DNA of 64,000 nucleotides, from positions 310,001 through 374,000 of the forward strand of contig JAFTKW010000015.1 in assembly GCA_017453065.1 (NCBI GenBank), given 5' to 3'. Position numbers and translations under genes: made by a program. How positions within the stretch are numbered: position 1 is the stretch's first letter; every line of letters starts with the position of its first letter. Under the pieces are notes generated by a model. That model made no database searches. It saw only the letters and a program-made list of their open reading frames with translations, and was not told the origin of the DNA. The DNA is from Lachnospiraceae bacterium (lineage in GTDB: Bacteria; Bacillota; Clostridia; Lachnospirales; Lachnospiraceae). This document shows positions 36,050-45,971 of this stretch, piece after piece.

Positions 36050-37591
36050 ATGAGACTTAGTGATTTAGAAGGTTATAAGCAAATCACAATTCAATGTCAT
36101 GACAATCCAGACGCAGATGCACTTGCGTCTGGATTTGGTCTTTATTGTTATTTTACTTCCAAAGGGATAGATACACATTTGGTGTACAGTGGCAAAAACA
36201 AAATGCAGAAGGCAAACGTTTGCATGATGGTGGAAAAGTTGAATATTCCTGTGGAATTCATTCCTAGAAACACAGACAATCCATACAAAGTGGAAGGCCT
36301 ATTAATTACCGTGGACGGGCAATATGGCGCAGGCAATGTAACCAAGATTTTGGCTGATGAGGTGGCTATCATCGATCATCACCAGGAGGAAATCAAGGAT
36401 GTGAAATACAGCCGTATCGAATCTCATCTTGGTAGCTGCAGCACTTTGGTCTGGAACATGCTGAAAGAAGAGGGGTATCAGGTTACAGATCGAAAACTGT
36501 CAACAGCCCTTTATTACGGTTTGTTTATGGATACCAATATGTTTGCGGAAATTTACAATCCAGTAGACATGGATATGAGAGACTCTTTGGACTATGACAA
36601 GAGTCTGGTTACACGTTTCCGCAATTCCAACTTGAGTTTAAAGGAGCTGGAAATTGCAGGTATAGCGATGATTCGTACTAGCTACAATGATGACTATCGC
36701 TTTGCGATGATTCATGCCCAGAAATGTGATCCTAACATTATGGGTATTATCAGTGACTTTTTGTTACAAGTAGATGAGGTAGACACTTGCGTAGTATTCA
36801 ACGAGGAATACGATGGATATAAATTTAGTGTGCGCAGTTGTGTTCCAGAGGTCAATGCCAATGAACTTGCTGCTTATTTAGCACAGGGCGTGGGCTCTGG
36901 CGGCGGCCATAGTGAAAAAGCGGGTGGATTTATCAGCTTGAAGCTGTATGAAGAAACCTATCCTACCATGAATGCGGCGGGATATTTCAACAATCGAATG
37001 ACCAACTATTTTGATGCCCATGAAATCATCTACACCGATGATGTTGTGGTGCCAATAGACGAGATGCAGATTTATCGCCGTAAATCTATTCCGGATGGAT
37101 ATGTTCGCCTGTCTGATCACTTCCAAGTGGGCAGCACAGTGCAGATTCGTGCGGATATGGGAGACAGATCCATAGAGGTAACATCAGACAATTATTTAGT
37201 GCTTAGCTGGATGGGTAGCGTATTTTTTATGGATAGCAAGCAATTCGAGGAACGCTATCAGACATCCGAAGAAGCCTATGAAATGAGAGAGTGGAAAAAG
37301 CGCGGCGTTTACGTTCCAACCTTGAAGGTTCAGGGACAGAAAAAGACGGTACAGGCCACGGATTTTGCCAAGGTATGTGAGCCAAAGGCAGATACGTTGG
37401 TTTATGCCAAGAAATTGGACAAAACTGTGAAAGTATTCTCCCCTGAAAATCAGGGTAAATACGTTTTGGGACGTGTTGGCGACTATATCACTGCGCTGAA
37501 AAGCAACCTGAAAGATATCAGAGTGGTGGAACAGGATGCTTTCGAGATGGGATTTGAAGAGGTTGATGGAAAAAATCTTTCTATTTCCTAG
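36050..37591 (+). CDS. DHH-family phosphoesterase with C-terminal extension
   Basis: A 513-residue protein. The DHH domain (about 1-180) has HDNPDADALASG, TVDGQYG and DHHQEE, the metal ligands of NrnA/GdpP-type phosphoesterases. A DHHA1 domain follows, ending GSGGGHSEKAGG (about 283-294). These enzymes cleave nanoRNA, pAp or cyclic dinucleotides. The extra 200 residues after the usual end are unusual: a short beta-rich part, then KYVLGRVGDYITALKSN and DIRVVEQDAFEMGFEEV, which resemble a PGDYI-type small domain. There is no membrane or PAS domain, unlike GdpP. Gap to the upstream gene is 64 bases. Confidence 0.88.
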   Translation: MRLSDLEGYKQITIQCHDNPDADALASGFGLYCYFTSKGIDTHLVYSGKNKMQKANVCMMVEKLNIPVEFIPRNTDNPYKVEGLLITVDGQYGAGNVTKILADEVAIIDHHQEEIKDVKYSRIESHLGSCSTLVWNMLKEEGYQVTDRKLSTALYYGLFMDTNMFAEIYNPVDMDMRDSLDYDKSLVTRFRNSNLSLKELEIAGIAMIRTSYNDDYRFAMIHAQKCDPNIMGIISDFLLQVDEVDTCVVFNEEYDGYKFSVRSCVPEVNANELAAYLAQGVGSGGGHSEKAGGFISLKLYEETYPTMNAAGYFNNRMTNYFDAHEIIYTDDVVVPIDEMQIYRRKSIPDGYVRLSDHFQVGSTVQIRADMGDRSIEVTSDNYLVLSWMGSVFFMDSKQFEERYQTSEEAYEMREWKKRGVYVPTLKVQGQKKTVQATDFAKVCEPKADTLVYAKKLDKTVKVFSPENQGKYVLGRVGDYITALKSNLKDIRVVEQDAFEMGFEEVDGKNLSIS

Positions 37592-37597
37592 TTTATG

Positions 37598-37606
37598 TGC
37601 TAGAAT
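37598..37606 (+). promoter_or_regulatory. Extended -10 promoter of glnS
   Basis: TGC-TAGAAT, an extended -10, lies 38 bases before the start codon; the -35 is weak. Confidence 0.45.
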
Positions 37607-37644
37607 AAATATATTCATGTACTTTAATAGAATTGGAGAATAAA

Positions 37645-39339
37645 ATGAGCGAGATGGAAAAAGTAGTAGAGACAGAAGAAAAGGAAGTTGTGTCTCGAAA
37701 TTTTATTGAGCAGATTATTGATAAGGATTTGGCAGAGGGTGTGTATGAGACCGTTCACACACGTTTTCCTCCTGAGCCAAATGGATATTTGCATATTGGG
37801 CATGCAAAGAGTATTTTGTTGAATTACGGCCTTGCGAAACAGTATGGCGGTCAGTTCAACATGCGTTTTGATGACACCAACCCAACCAAGGAAAAAACAG
37901 AGTTTGTAGAGTCCATTTTGAAGGATATTGAATGGCTTGGCGCAGATTGGGAAGACAGATTGTTCTTTGCATCTGATTATTTTGAGCAGATGTATGAAGG
38001 TGCTGTGAAATTGATCAAAAAGGGTAAGGCTTATGTGTCAGATTTGACAGCAGAGCAGATTAAAGAGTATCGTGGTACTTTTGAAGTTCCAGGCAAGGAG
38101 GACCCTTCTGCTAATCGTAGCATCGAAGAAAATCTTCGTCTCTTTGAAGAGATGAGAGAAGGCAAATACGAAGATGGTAGCAAGGTATTGCGTGCTCGTA
38201 TTGATATGGCATCTCCTAACATCAACATGAGAGACCCAGTTATTTATCGTGTAGCGCACATGCATCACCACAACACAGGTGACAAGTGGTGTATTTATCC
38301 TATGTATGACTTTGCTCATCCTATTGAGGATGCGATTGAAGGAATCACACACTCTATCTGTACTTTGGAGTTTGAAGATCACAGACCTTTGTACGATTGG
38401 GTAGTGAGAGAGTTGGAATATCCAAATCCACCAAAGCAGATTGAATTTGCAAAGATGTACCTGACCAATGTGGTAACAGGTAAGAGATATATCAAGAAGT
38501 TGGTAGAAGACGGTATCGTTGATGGATGGGACGATCCTAGATTGGTTTCTATCGCTGCCCTTCGCAGACGTGGATTTACACCTGAGTCTATCAAACTGTT
38601 CGTAGACCTTTGTGGTGTATCCAAGAGTAATTCCTCTGTGGACTATGCAATGCTTGAGTATTGTATCAGAGAGGACCTGAAGATGAAGAAGCCTCGTGTG
38701 ATGGCAGTTCTTGATCCTATCAAACTGGTGATTGACAACTATCCAGAAGGCGAAAGCGAACTTTTGGAAATCCCTAACAACCTTGAAAATGAATCTTTGG
38801 GAAGCAGACAGGTTCCATTTGGAAGAGAACTCTATATTGAGAGAGAAGACTTCATGGAAGAACCACCAAAGAAATACTTTAGAATGTTCCCTGGCAATGA
38901 AGTTCGTCTGATGAACGCTTACTTTGTGAAGTGCACAGGATGTGTGAAGGATGCAGACGGCAATATCGTGGAAGTACATTGTACTTATGATCCAGCTTCC
39001 AAGGGGGGCAACAGCCCAGACGGCCGTAAAGTCAAAGGAACCATTCACTGGGTACCAGCCAAAGAAGGCATCAAAGTGGTAACCAGACTTTATGAAAATA
39101 TCATTGACGAAGAGAAGGGCGTTTACAATGAGGACGGAAGTCTGAATTTGAATCCAAACTCTCTGACTGTATTGACAGAAAGCGTAGTAGAACCATCTCT
39201 TGCAAGTGCAAAGGCTTATGAGAGCTTCCAGTTTGTAAGAAACGGATTTTTCTGCGTAGATTACAAGGATTCCAAAGAGGGTGCGCCAGTATTTAACCGT
39301 ATCGTATCCTTAAAGAGTTCCTTTGTGTTGCCTAAGTAA
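37645..39339 (+). CDS. glnS: Glutaminyl-tRNA synthetase
   Basis: Charges tRNA-Gln with glutamine using ATP. The 564-residue protein has the class I Rossmann fold with [15 protein letters not shown] (HIGH at 50-53) and [11 protein letters not shown], then [23 protein letters not shown], and a C-terminal anticodon-binding beta-barrel from about 345. The second signature, usually MSKR in GlnRS, reads VTGKR here (277-281): the lysine and arginine are kept but MS is replaced. GGAG supports ATG 37645. I call it GlnRS rather than GluRS because of its overall match to the GlnRS-specific barrel. Confidence 0.96.
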   Translation: MSEMEKVVETEEKEVVSRNFIEQIIDKDLAEGVYETVHTRFPPEPNGYLHIGHAKSILLNYGLAKQYGGQFNMRFDDTNPTKEKTEFVESILKDIEWLGADWEDRLFFASDYFEQMYEGAVKLIKKGKAYVSDLTAEQIKEYRGTFEVPGKEDPSANRSIEENLRLFEEMREGKYEDGSKVLRARIDMASPNINMRDPVIYRVAHMHHHNTGDKWCIYPMYDFAHPIEDAIEGITHSICTLEFEDHRPLYDWVVRELEYPNPPKQIEFAKMYLTNVVTGKRYIKKLVEDGIVDGWDDPRLVSIAALRRRGFTPESIKLFVDLCGVSKSNSSVDYAMLEYCIREDLKMKKPRVMAVLDPIKLVIDNYPEGESELLEIPNNLENESLGSRQVPFGRELYIEREDFMEEPPKKYFRMFPGNEVRLMNAYFVKCTGCVKDADGNIVEVHCTYDPASKGGNSPDGRKVKGTIHWVPAKEGIKVVTRLYENIIDEEKGVYNEDGSLNLNPNSLTVLTESVVEPSLASAKAYESFQFVRNGFFCVDYKDSKEGAPVFNRIVSLKSSFVLPK

Positions 39340-39380
39340 TATTGTTTACAAATGAGTAGTGAGATAGAATTGGAGGAGTC

Positions 39381-40232
39381 ATGGCAGGATTATTGTCAGG
39401 ATTAGCGAACTTAGGATTGGGAAATTTGGCAGATGCCAAGGTTTTTGAAGAACCTAAGGAAGAAAAGAAAGAAGCAGCGGCACCTATTCCACCAGAGCAG
39501 CTGGAAAAGGATATGGTGTATGATAGAGTTTATGAGTGCCCTATGTGTTCAAGCAAGATTGCCAGCAAGGTTATGAAATCTGGCAAGGCGAAATTGGTGA
39601 AGTCCGATCAGGATCTTCGTCCAGTTTACGAGGGCATCGATCCTTTGAAATATGATGTAATAGTTTGCCCTAAGTGTGGATACTCTGCACTTACCAGATA
39701 CCATGCGGCTGGCCTTACACCAACACAGCGCAAATTGATTACAGAGAACATTTCCAAGAACGTGAAGATGACTCCACGCACAGAGGAAATCTATAGTTAC
39801 GAGATTGCCATGGAACGTTATCAGATGGCTTTGGCTTGTGCTATCGTTAAGCAGGGCAAGGCTAGTGAAAAGGCATATATTTGTTTGAAGACTGCATGGA
39901 TTCTTCGTGGATGGCAGGAAACTTTGGATGAGTCAAAGCCTGAAACAGAAAGCCAGAAGGCAGAGCTGCTTGCAGCAGAGAATGAATACCTTACCAATGC
40001 TTTGGAAGGTTTCATGACAGCCAGAACAAAAGAAAACATGCCTATCTGTGGTATGGATGAGTACACAGTGGATTACTTGATTGCAGTGCTTGCTGCTCGA
40101 TTTGAGAGATATGATGTGGCGTCTCGAATGATTGCAGGACTTCTTGGATCTTCTGCAAACCCTCGTATGAAGGAAAAAGCAAGAGATTTGAAGGAAAGCA
40201 TCGTGCTTGCAATGAAGAAAAAGAATCAGTAG
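39381..40232 (+). CDS. DUF2225 family zinc-binding protein
   Basis: A 283-residue protein. After an alanine- and glutamate-rich N-terminus (about 1-45), two CxxC knuckles appear, CPMC (about 54-57) and CPKC (about 96-99), typical of DUF2225. The C-terminal half is helical and TPR-like (YEIAMERYQMALACAIVKQG, AYICLKTAWILRGWQE). TTGGAGGAG precedes the ATG. It follows glnS by 41 bases and may share its transcript. Function of the family is not established; a regulatory or scaffolding role is only an inference from the layout. Confidence 0.88.
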   Translation: MAGLLSGLANLGLGNLADAKVFEEPKEEKKEAAAPIPPEQLEKDMVYDRVYECPMCSSKIASKVMKSGKAKLVKSDQDLRPVYEGIDPLKYDVIVCPKCGYSALTRYHAAGLTPTQRKLITENISKNVKMTPRTEEIYSYEIAMERYQMALACAIVKQGKASEKAYICLKTAWILRGWQETLDESKPETESQKAELLAAENEYLTNALEGFMTARTKENMPICGMDEYTVDYLIAVLAARFERYDVASRMIAGLLGSSANPRMKEKARDLKESIVLAMKKKNQ

Positions 40233-40276
40233 TATTTGTGAGTTATTAGTAGGTCGTGGAAAAAGGGTAATTTACT

Positions 40277-41950
40277 ATGTTTGATATGACCATACAGTTA
40301 CAGACTGGCACAGGCGTGCGTCTGTACGAGCAAATTTATGAACATATAAAAAATGAAATTAGAGAAGGGAAGCTGCTCTGTGGAGAGCGGCTTCCCTCTA
40401 CTCGCTCTTTGGCGGAATATTTGCAGATTTCCAGAAGCACGGTAGACTGTGCTTACGAGCAGCTTCTATCGGAAGGATACATTGAATCAAGACCTTATAG
40501 GGGCTACTTTGTGTGCCAGATTGAAGATTTGTTGGAACTGAGCGTGAAACTTGGCAGCGAAGAGAACGCAGTGTTTGGCGGAAAGAATGCTCACGCGCAG
40601 GTTCATGGCGAGACGCAAAACCATAGTGTTGCTAGTGAGAATATCGCTAGTGTGGCAAATATACACCATAATAGTGCTACCCAAGAGGCAAAAAATGTCA
40701 TCACATTCCATCCCAACGGAATAGATATGAGCCAATTCCCCTTTGGAACCTGGCAACGCATCAACCGCAATGTGCTTAGTTATGACAATAGACAGATGTT
40801 TACCTTGGGCGAGGCCCAAGGTGATTTGGAGCTAAGAATCAATATCAGTAGGTATCTGCATATTTCCAGAGGCGTAGAATGTAGCCCAGAACAAATCATA
40901 GTGGGGGCCGGAAACGAATACCTGTTGATGCTTCTTGAAAAGATTCTGGGTAGACATATACCAGTGGCCATGGAGTATTTGTCCTACAAGAAGGCATATC
41001 GTATCTTTCGATCCTTTGCCTATCCGGTTACTTTGGTAGGAATGGATGAGCAGGGAATGAAAGTGGACGAACTGGCTGCAAGCCAGGCGAAGCTTGCTTA
41101 TGTCATGCCAGCGCACCAATATCCCACAGGGACAGTGATGCCCATTGGCAGGCGTATGGAACTTTTAAAATGGGCGTCCAATGAGCCAGACAGATACATC
41201 ATTGAAGACGACTATGATAGTGAATTCAGATACAAAGGAAAACCGATTCCATCTCTGCAGGCATCGGACAAGAAAGGAAAAGTGATCTACATCGGTACTT
41301 TTTCCAAGGCTATTGCTCCGGCTATCCGTGTCAGTTACATGGTGCTTCCCGAAGGACTTTTGCAGGCCTACAGAGAGAAGTGCTGGTTTTACTCTTCGAC
41401 CGTATCTCGAATCGACCAGCGCATCTTAAATGAGTTCATCAGTGGCGGTTACTTTGAACGCTACCTTAACAAGGCAAGAAAACTATACAAGCAAAAGCAT
41501 GAGGTGCTCTTGGAGGCATTAAAGCCTTTTACTGGCAAGTTCAAGATATCTGGCGAGCATGCTGGACTGCATCTGCTACTGACGGCAATGGATAGCGGTG
41601 AACGGCATGTAGACAGAAACAAGAATTGTTTTGCAAAGGACAGTTTAGGCGAAGAAGTGCCAGTTGAGGAAGAAAGAACGGAAGCGTGGCTGATTGAGCG
41701 TGCTGCCGCGCAGGGCGTAAAGGTGTTTGGACTTTCGGAAGCGTTGATAGAAGAGGAGTTGGATCTTCTGCCGGACAGTGTTTTTGAGGCTACTGACAGT
41801 CTGGGGGCTGCTGGCACAATGGAGTCAGAGGTCGCTTTGGGGGCTGCTGGCACTATGAGGGCCTCTCACACAGTTCTACTGGGCTACGGTGGTTTAAGCG
41901 AAGAACAGATATTAGGCGGAATAGAAAGATTGAAGAAGGCTTGGTTATAG
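40277..41950 (+). CDS. MocR/PdxR-type regulator (GntR domain fused to aminotransferase)
   Basis: A 557-residue transcription regulator. The GntR winged helix (about 10-75) includes LPSTRSLAEYLQISRSTVDCAYEQL. The fold-type I aminotransferase domain starts near 140; VIEDDYDSEFRYKG-like sequence and YIGTFSKAIAPAIR give the PLP-binding lysine. Such proteins often respond to PLP or amino acids. The linker is long and the C-terminal part has an insert of about 50 residues containing two copies of LGAAGTM, coded by a near-perfect 36-base offset repeat. AAAGGG precedes the ATG. No obvious target gene is adjacent. Confidence 0.93.
   Translation: MFDMTIQLQTGTGVRLYEQIYEHIKNEIREGKLLCGERLPSTRSLAEYLQISRSTVDCAYEQLLSEGYIESRPYRGYFVCQIEDLLELSVKLGSEENAVFGGKNAHAQVHGETQNHSVASENIASVANIHHNSATQEAKNVITFHPNGIDMSQFPFGTWQRINRNVLSYDNRQMFTLGEAQGDLELRINISRYLHISRGVECSPEQIIVGAGNEYLLMLLEKILGRHIPVAMEYLSYKKAYRIFRSFAYPVTLVGMDEQGMKVDELAASQAKLAYVMPAHQYPTGTVMPIGRRMELLKWASNEPDRYIIEDDYDSEFRYKGKPIPSLQASDKKGKVIYIGTFSKAIAPAIRVSYMVLPEGLLQAYREKCWFYSSTVSRIDQRILNEFISGGYFERYLNKARKLYKQKHEVLLEALKPFTGKFKISGEHAGLHLLLTAMDSGERHVDRNKNCFAKDSLGEEVPVEEERTEAWLIERAAAQGVKVFGLSEALIEEELDLLPDSVFEATDSLGAAGTMESEVALGAAGTMRASHTVLLGYGGLSEEQILGGIERLKKAWL
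41802..41857 (+). repeat. 36-base offset direct repeat inside the MocR gene
   Basis: The 20-base stretches 41802-41821 and 41838-41857 differ at one position and keep frame, coding LGAAGTM twice. This looks like a recent in-frame duplication or slippage. Confidence 0.85.
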
Positions 41951-41967
41951 AAGTATAGTGTTATAAG

Positions 41968-41996
41968 ATGGGCGTGCCAAAGGCATGCCCATTTTT
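41968..41996 (+). terminator. Terminator of the MocR gene
   Basis: An 11-bp stem (41968-41978 with 41982-41992, one G-T pair) with AAA loop and five T residues. Confidence 0.88.
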
Positions 41997-42073
41997 GCAT
42001 TATAGCGTGTATGATGGTTTGGGTGACGGTGTGATGGTAAAAGGCTATCGCAAAACCGACAACTCGTGAAAAA

Positions 42074-42112
42074 TTTCATACTAAAATCGCAAAATCACCA
42101 TTTTAGTATGAA
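42074..42112. repeat. Inverted repeat, copy 1, upstream of the chemoreceptor gene
   Basis: TTCATACTAAAAT (42075-42087) and its exact complement (42100-42112) flank a 12-base centre. AAAACC and GGGTTTT outside the arms extend the symmetry. A diverged copy lies 179 bases downstream. Apart from these repeats, the MocR terminator and the chemoreceptor promoter, I see nothing in the 526-base gap 41951-42476. Confidence 0.85.
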
Positions 42113-42252
42113 GGGTTTTCGGAATATCGACTGCGAATAGTTGTGTTTACAAACAAATTAGGAGCAAATCAGGAGATGTAACTAGCCAAACTAGTTCATT
42201 GTACATTATATGGAACTTTATAGGCTCTTCTCGGCGACAACTGTGTCATAAT

Positions 42253-42292
42253 TTTCATACTAAAATGGCATTTTGGACGATTTAGTATGAAA
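42253..42292. repeat. Inverted repeat, copy 2, upstream of the chemoreceptor gene
   Basis: TTTCATACTAAA (42253-42264) pairs exactly with 42281-42292 around a 16-base centre. Both copies are preceded by CGACAACT and GTG, so a longer unit was duplicated and has diverged. Confidence 0.85.
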
Positions 42293-42383
42293 TATCTAAT
42301 TGGATTGTAACTTTTGGACTGCAATAATCAATTATGTATTTGGGATAAAAGACAGAAAATTTATCATATTACTACCAAAATGC

Positions 42384-42411
42384 TTGAAAATTTGCCACAT
42401 TGTGTTATTCT
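42384..42411 (+). promoter_or_regulatory. Probable promoter of the chemoreceptor gene
   Basis: TTGAAA (42384-42389) and TATTCT (42406-42411), 16 bases apart, about 65 bases before the start codon. Confidence 0.5.
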
Positions 42412-42476
42412 ATTAGTAAGTATATAGCATTAGGCATCTTATACGGACACTATATAGAAACTGAGAGGGAGAAGAC

Positions 42477-43892
42477 ATGAGTAAAGGTAAGAAAAGATCA
42501 AGCGTAGCTACGAAGATGATTGGTATTTTGGCGGGACTCGGTGTAATAACCGGATTGATGTGTGTTTTGAACTTGATGGCGTATGATGTATTGGAAGGCT
42601 ATCGCGTATCCTTGCAAGAGACAGTGATAAGTTTAGAGACTGCTTCCGATGCGGATGCCGTTGCACTGGCGGAAGAGGCCAATTATTTACTGGAGCGAAT
42701 TGATATAAAGATTAATGGTACATATATTTTTGATATATTCCTAGTAGTGCTTGCTTTAGTGGTAACCGTTATTGCCATATTGGTATCGCTAAAAATGATT
42801 GCTACGCCTACCAAAAAAGTAAGCAAAACTATCAGTGAAATCGTTACTAGCATTCAGAGAGGCGAAGGTGATTTGACAGCCAGAGTAAATGTCGACAGCA
42901 ATGACGAAATCGGACAAATGGCAGCTGGAATAAACGAATTCGTGGGATTGTTGCAGGACAATATGATTACCATGCGTGAGAGCGCAGACAGATTACAGGC
43001 ATCCATGGATGTGGTAACGGACAAAGTGGAAACATCCAATGTAAGTGTAACAAATGTTTCTTCTTCTACAGAGCAGCTCGCTGCAAGTATGGAGGAAGTG
43101 GCGGCAACCATTCAGGAACTTGCAAATAATAGTAGAAATGTGTTGGAACAAGCCAATGCTATTAGTGAAGATGCAGATCGTGGCGTAGAAGTGATTGGCG
43201 ATTTGCAGGAAAGAGTTACAACAACCAGAACAAATGTAGAAAGTAATAAGCTGACTACGACAAAGGTGATCGATGAGATTCAGGGAGCGTTGGAAGCAGC
43301 AGTTCAAGAAAGCAAGAGTGTAAGTAAGATTCAAGAATTGACTCAGGGAATATTGGAAATTGCTGGACAGACCAATTTGCTTGCATTAAACGCATCTATA
43401 GAGGCTGCAAGAGCAGGAGAAGCGGGAAAAGGCTTTGCGGTTGTAGCAGATGAGATCAGAGTTTTGGCTGACAATAGCCAGAAGTCAGCCAGCGGAATTC
43501 AAGAGATTAGTGTGCTTGTAATAAATGCAGTTAACAGGCTGGTAGATAATGCCAACAAGATGCTTCAATTCATGGAAGGCAATGTGGTAAAAGATTACGA
43601 TTCCTTCGTGGAAATTATGAGTCAGTATCAAAAAGACACAGAAGGGCTAAATGAATTGATTGCCCGTTTTGCATCAGAAGCATCCGATATGGCTGGCACA
43701 ATGCAACATATGAATTCTGGAATGAGCGATATAGCCACAACTATTGACGAAAGTGCCAACGCTGTAACAAGTGTAGCAACAGATGCAGGTGAATTGGTGG
43801 AGGCAATGGTTGAAATTCAGAGCGAGACAAATGCCAATAGACAAGTATCCGAAGAATTGATTGCAGTAGTAAATCGATTTAAGAAGTTATAA
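42477..43892 (+). CDS. Methyl-accepting chemotaxis protein
   Basis: A 471-residue chemoreceptor. Transmembrane segments at about 13-34 and 82-105 enclose an outer loop of only about 45 residues, so no large ligand-binding domain is present. HAMP covers about 105-160. The cytoplasmic signalling hairpin includes the conserved tip [22 protein letters not shown] and [12 protein letters not shown]. It should control CheA through CheW. The ligand may be sensed in the membrane or via a binding protein. It stands alone, with two unusual inverted repeats upstream; no other chemotaxis gene lies in the window. Confidence 0.93.
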   Translation: MSKGKKRSSVATKMIGILAGLGVITGLMCVLNLMAYDVLEGYRVSLQETVISLETASDADAVALAEEANYLLERIDIKINGTYIFDIFLVVLALVVTVIAILVSLKMIATPTKKVSKTISEIVTSIQRGEGDLTARVNVDSNDEIGQMAAGINEFVGLLQDNMITMRESADRLQASMDVVTDKVETSNVSVTNVSSSTEQLAASMEEVAATIQELANNSRNVLEQANAISEDADRGVEVIGDLQERVTTTRTNVESNKLTTTKVIDEIQGALEAAVQESKSVSKIQELTQGILEIAGQTNLLALNASIEAARAGEAGKGFAVVADEIRVLADNSQKSASGIQEISVLVINAVNRLVDNANKMLQFMEGNVVKDYDSFVEIMSQYQKDTEGLNELIARFASEASDMAGTMQHMNSGMSDIATTIDESANAVTSVATDAGELVEAMVEIQSETNANRQVSEELIAVVNRFKKL

Positions 43893-43898
43893 ATAGTA

Positions 43899-44225
43899 TC
43901 AAAATACCACTTGCACCAGAAACATATAACATGCGGTTCCGCAGATGATACTGATGAGGGTGTTGCGCTTCCATATGTACAGCACTGCCACAACCAAACA
44001 GGCAAGGAGAGAAGGAAGCCAGCCAGATACGCTCAGCAAATTCACTCCTTTTAGGCAATAAACGACCAGCATGCCCATAATTGCGTAGGGCAGGACCTTT
44101 CCGAGTCTGTCAATGATAGCTGGAGTTTTGCGGTTTCCATTGAAAACCACAAAGGGTAAAAAACGAAGCGCAGCAGTAACCAATGCGATGACTGCAACAG
44201 CACTCCATGTATATAAGTTAGACAT
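43899..44225 (-). CDS. azlD: AzlD-family branched-chain amino acid export subunit
   Basis: A 108-residue protein with four hydrophobic segments (about 5-22, 45-60, 65-85, 88-107), the small partner of AzlC. The AALRFLPFVVF and LGKVLPYAIMGMLVVYCLK segments are typical of the family. It overlaps azlC by eight bases and is translated after it. Together the two proteins are expected to export branched-chain amino acids or analogues. It is convergent with the chemoreceptor gene, with only six bases between. Confidence 0.93.
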   Translation of the reverse strand: MSNLYTWSAVAVIALVTAALRFLPFVVFNGNRKTPAIIDRLGKVLPYAIMGMLVVYCLKGVNLLSVSGWLPSLLACLVVAVLYIWKRNTLISIICGTACYMFLVQVVF

Positions 44226-44931
44226 TGCTGGAATCCTCCTTCCGTGGAATCAGAGAGTTTGGCTTCTCATTATAAAAGCAAAGCAAAAGTGCAATGATTA
44301 GCATGGCAGGAATCAGGAATTTGTCACTGCCAAACAAAATGAGACATATTACAGATACGCCGACACCGATTAGGGCCGGCGTATGTTTTTTGCTTGTGAG
44401 CCACTGCTCCAGAAAAACAGTGAGGAAAAGTGCTGTAAGTGCAAAATCGATACCTTCACTGCTAAAAGGCAATACAGAACCAAGCACAGCTCCCAATACG
44501 GAACCCAACACCCAGTAAAAATGGTTTAGAAGAGATACGGACAAATAGTAGTCTGCCCGTTCCTTGTCTTCTAGGCTTAACTGGTCGTTGCATACCAGGG
44601 AGTAGGTCTCGTCTGTCAGCGCAAAGATCAAATAAGGCTTTCGCTTGCCAATATTTTTGTACTTGCCAAGCATGGAAATTCCGTAAAACAGGTGTCTAGC
44701 ATTTACCATCAATGAGGTCAGGGCAATGGTAATGAGTGATGCACCGCCGGAAAGCAGACCAATGGCAACATATTGCATGGAGCCTGCATAAATAAATAGA
44801 CTCATGGCAAAGGCCAGCAAAATGCTATAGCCATTTGATTTCATGATGATTCCAAAACCAATGCCCAGTACCAAGTATCCTGTCAGAACTGGGATGGTAT
44901 CTATAAAAGCTGTCTTAAACACTTTTTTCAT
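44218..44931 (-). CDS. azlC: AzlC-family branched-chain amino acid exporter
   Basis: A 237-residue membrane protein with about six to seven hydrophobic segments. GYLVLGIGFGIIM, SLFIYAGSMQYVAIGLL and SLMVNARHLFYGISM (about 73-87) are family hallmarks. It is the larger subunit of a two-component exporter with AzlD. GGAGAA precedes the start. In Bacillus azlCD is controlled by AzlB; no such regulator gene is adjacent here, and the divergent gene is a sensor kinase. Confidence 0.94.
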   Translation of the reverse strand: MKKVFKTAFIDTIPVLTGYLVLGIGFGIIMKSNGYSILLAFAMSLFIYAGSMQYVAIGLLSGGASLITIALTSLMVNARHLFYGISMLGKYKNIGKRKPYLIFALTDETYSLVCNDQLSLEDKERADYYLSVSLLNHFYWVLGSVLGAVLGSVLPFSSEGIDFALTALFLTVFLEQWLTSKKHTPALIGVGVSVICLILFGSDKFLIPAMLIIALLLCFYNEKPNSLIPRKEDSSNV

Positions 44932-45131
44932 AGTGATGATTCTCCATTTCTATAACGAGTTTCCCTACAAACATTGCTTCGGATTAACGCGCTAAAGTGA
45001 GTATACATCATTTTGGTGTCGGTTGGAATACAGAAAAAGAAAAAAACAAAGCATTATAACTTGTTTTCGCCCAAATGTATTTATGATATACTTTGGATGA
45101 TGCAATAGGAATTGCTTGCGAAGGAAGAATG

Positions 45132-45971
45132 ATGAAAAAGAAAAAAGTTTATTCGATAATAATTGGAATTGATATTTTGCAGATTGTAGTGGGCTTGATT
45201 ATGTTGGTATATGTGAGCATGACAGAATATAACCCACTCTATAATTATCTGATTTTGACCATTGGCGTGATGCTGGCATGTGGGATTGCGCTCCTAGTCT
45301 GCTTTTATACATTAGGCCATAAGGATGATACAAATCTGCTGAGAAATATCCGAGAATTAGAGAATCTGAATACGACTTTACGAGCCCAAAGGCATGATTA
45401 TTTGAATCATTTTCAGGTAGTATATGGGCTCATGGAATTGGAAGAATACGAGGAGGCAAGAAAGTACCTTGCACCAGTTTATAAAGATATATTAAAGGTA
45501 GGGAAGGCTTTGAAAACATCAAAGCCAGCGGTCAATGCCTTGCTTCAGGCGAAACTTGCAGAGGCAGAACAAAATGGAATTGATTTTTACTTGGAAGTAC
45601 GCTCTGATTTGAGCCAGCTTCCTATGGAAAGCTGGAATCTTTGTAAGGTTTTGGCCAACATATTAGACAATGCTATGAAGGCAGCAGGAGAGCGGGCTGA
45701 CGGAGAAAAAAAGGTGGAAGTAGTCATCAGTGAGTCGGCAGAGGGCTATGAGTTTTTGATTCGAAACAATGGGCCGCAGATTCCAAAAGAAATGTTTGGA
45801 GAGATTTTTAAGCAGGGCGTGTCCACCAAAAAGGAAAACGGTCATGGAATGGGTCTTTATATCGTACATAAAATACTGGCGGAGCATGCAGGAACAGTGG
45901 ATATTAGTTCGACTACGGAATGGACCACATTTGCGGTGGCGATACGTAAGGCGGAACAACATGCGATGTAA
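45132..45971 (+). CDS. Spo0B-like/GHKL sensor histidine kinase
   Basis: A 279-residue membrane kinase. Two transmembrane segments (about 7-29 and 38-60) are joined by a very short outer loop. The coiled linker leads to AQRHDYLNHFQVV with H88 as likely phosphorylation site in a Spo0B-like hairpin (LMELEEYEEARKYL). The ATPase domain has LANILDNAMKAA and NGHGMGLYIV. AAGGAAG favours ATG 45132 over the adjoining ATG. A -10-like stretch lies about 45 bases upstream. Its likely partner is the LytTR regulator at 47790, beyond the NfeD and FloA genes. Confidence 0.9.
   Translation: MKKKKVYSIIIGIDILQIVVGLIMLVYVSMTEYNPLYNYLILTIGVMLACGIALLVCFYTLGHKDDTNLLRNIRELENLNTTLRAQRHDYLNHFQVVYGLMELEEYEEARKYLAPVYKDILKVGKALKTSKPAVNALLQAKLAEAEQNGIDFYLEVRSDLSQLPMESWNLCKVLANILDNAMKAAGERADGEKKVEVVISESAEGYEFLIRNNGPQIPKEMFGEIFKQGVSTKKENGHGMGLYIVHKILAEHAGTVDISSTTEWTTFAVAIRKAEQHAM

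Noticed and set aside
38038-39048. Long open frame antisense to glnS (336 codons)
   Set aside because: Shadow of a well-supported synthetase gene with no motif of its own.
42001-42400. Repeats read as a CRISPR array
   Set aside because: Only two diverged units, each internally palindromic, with no regular spacers and no cas genes.
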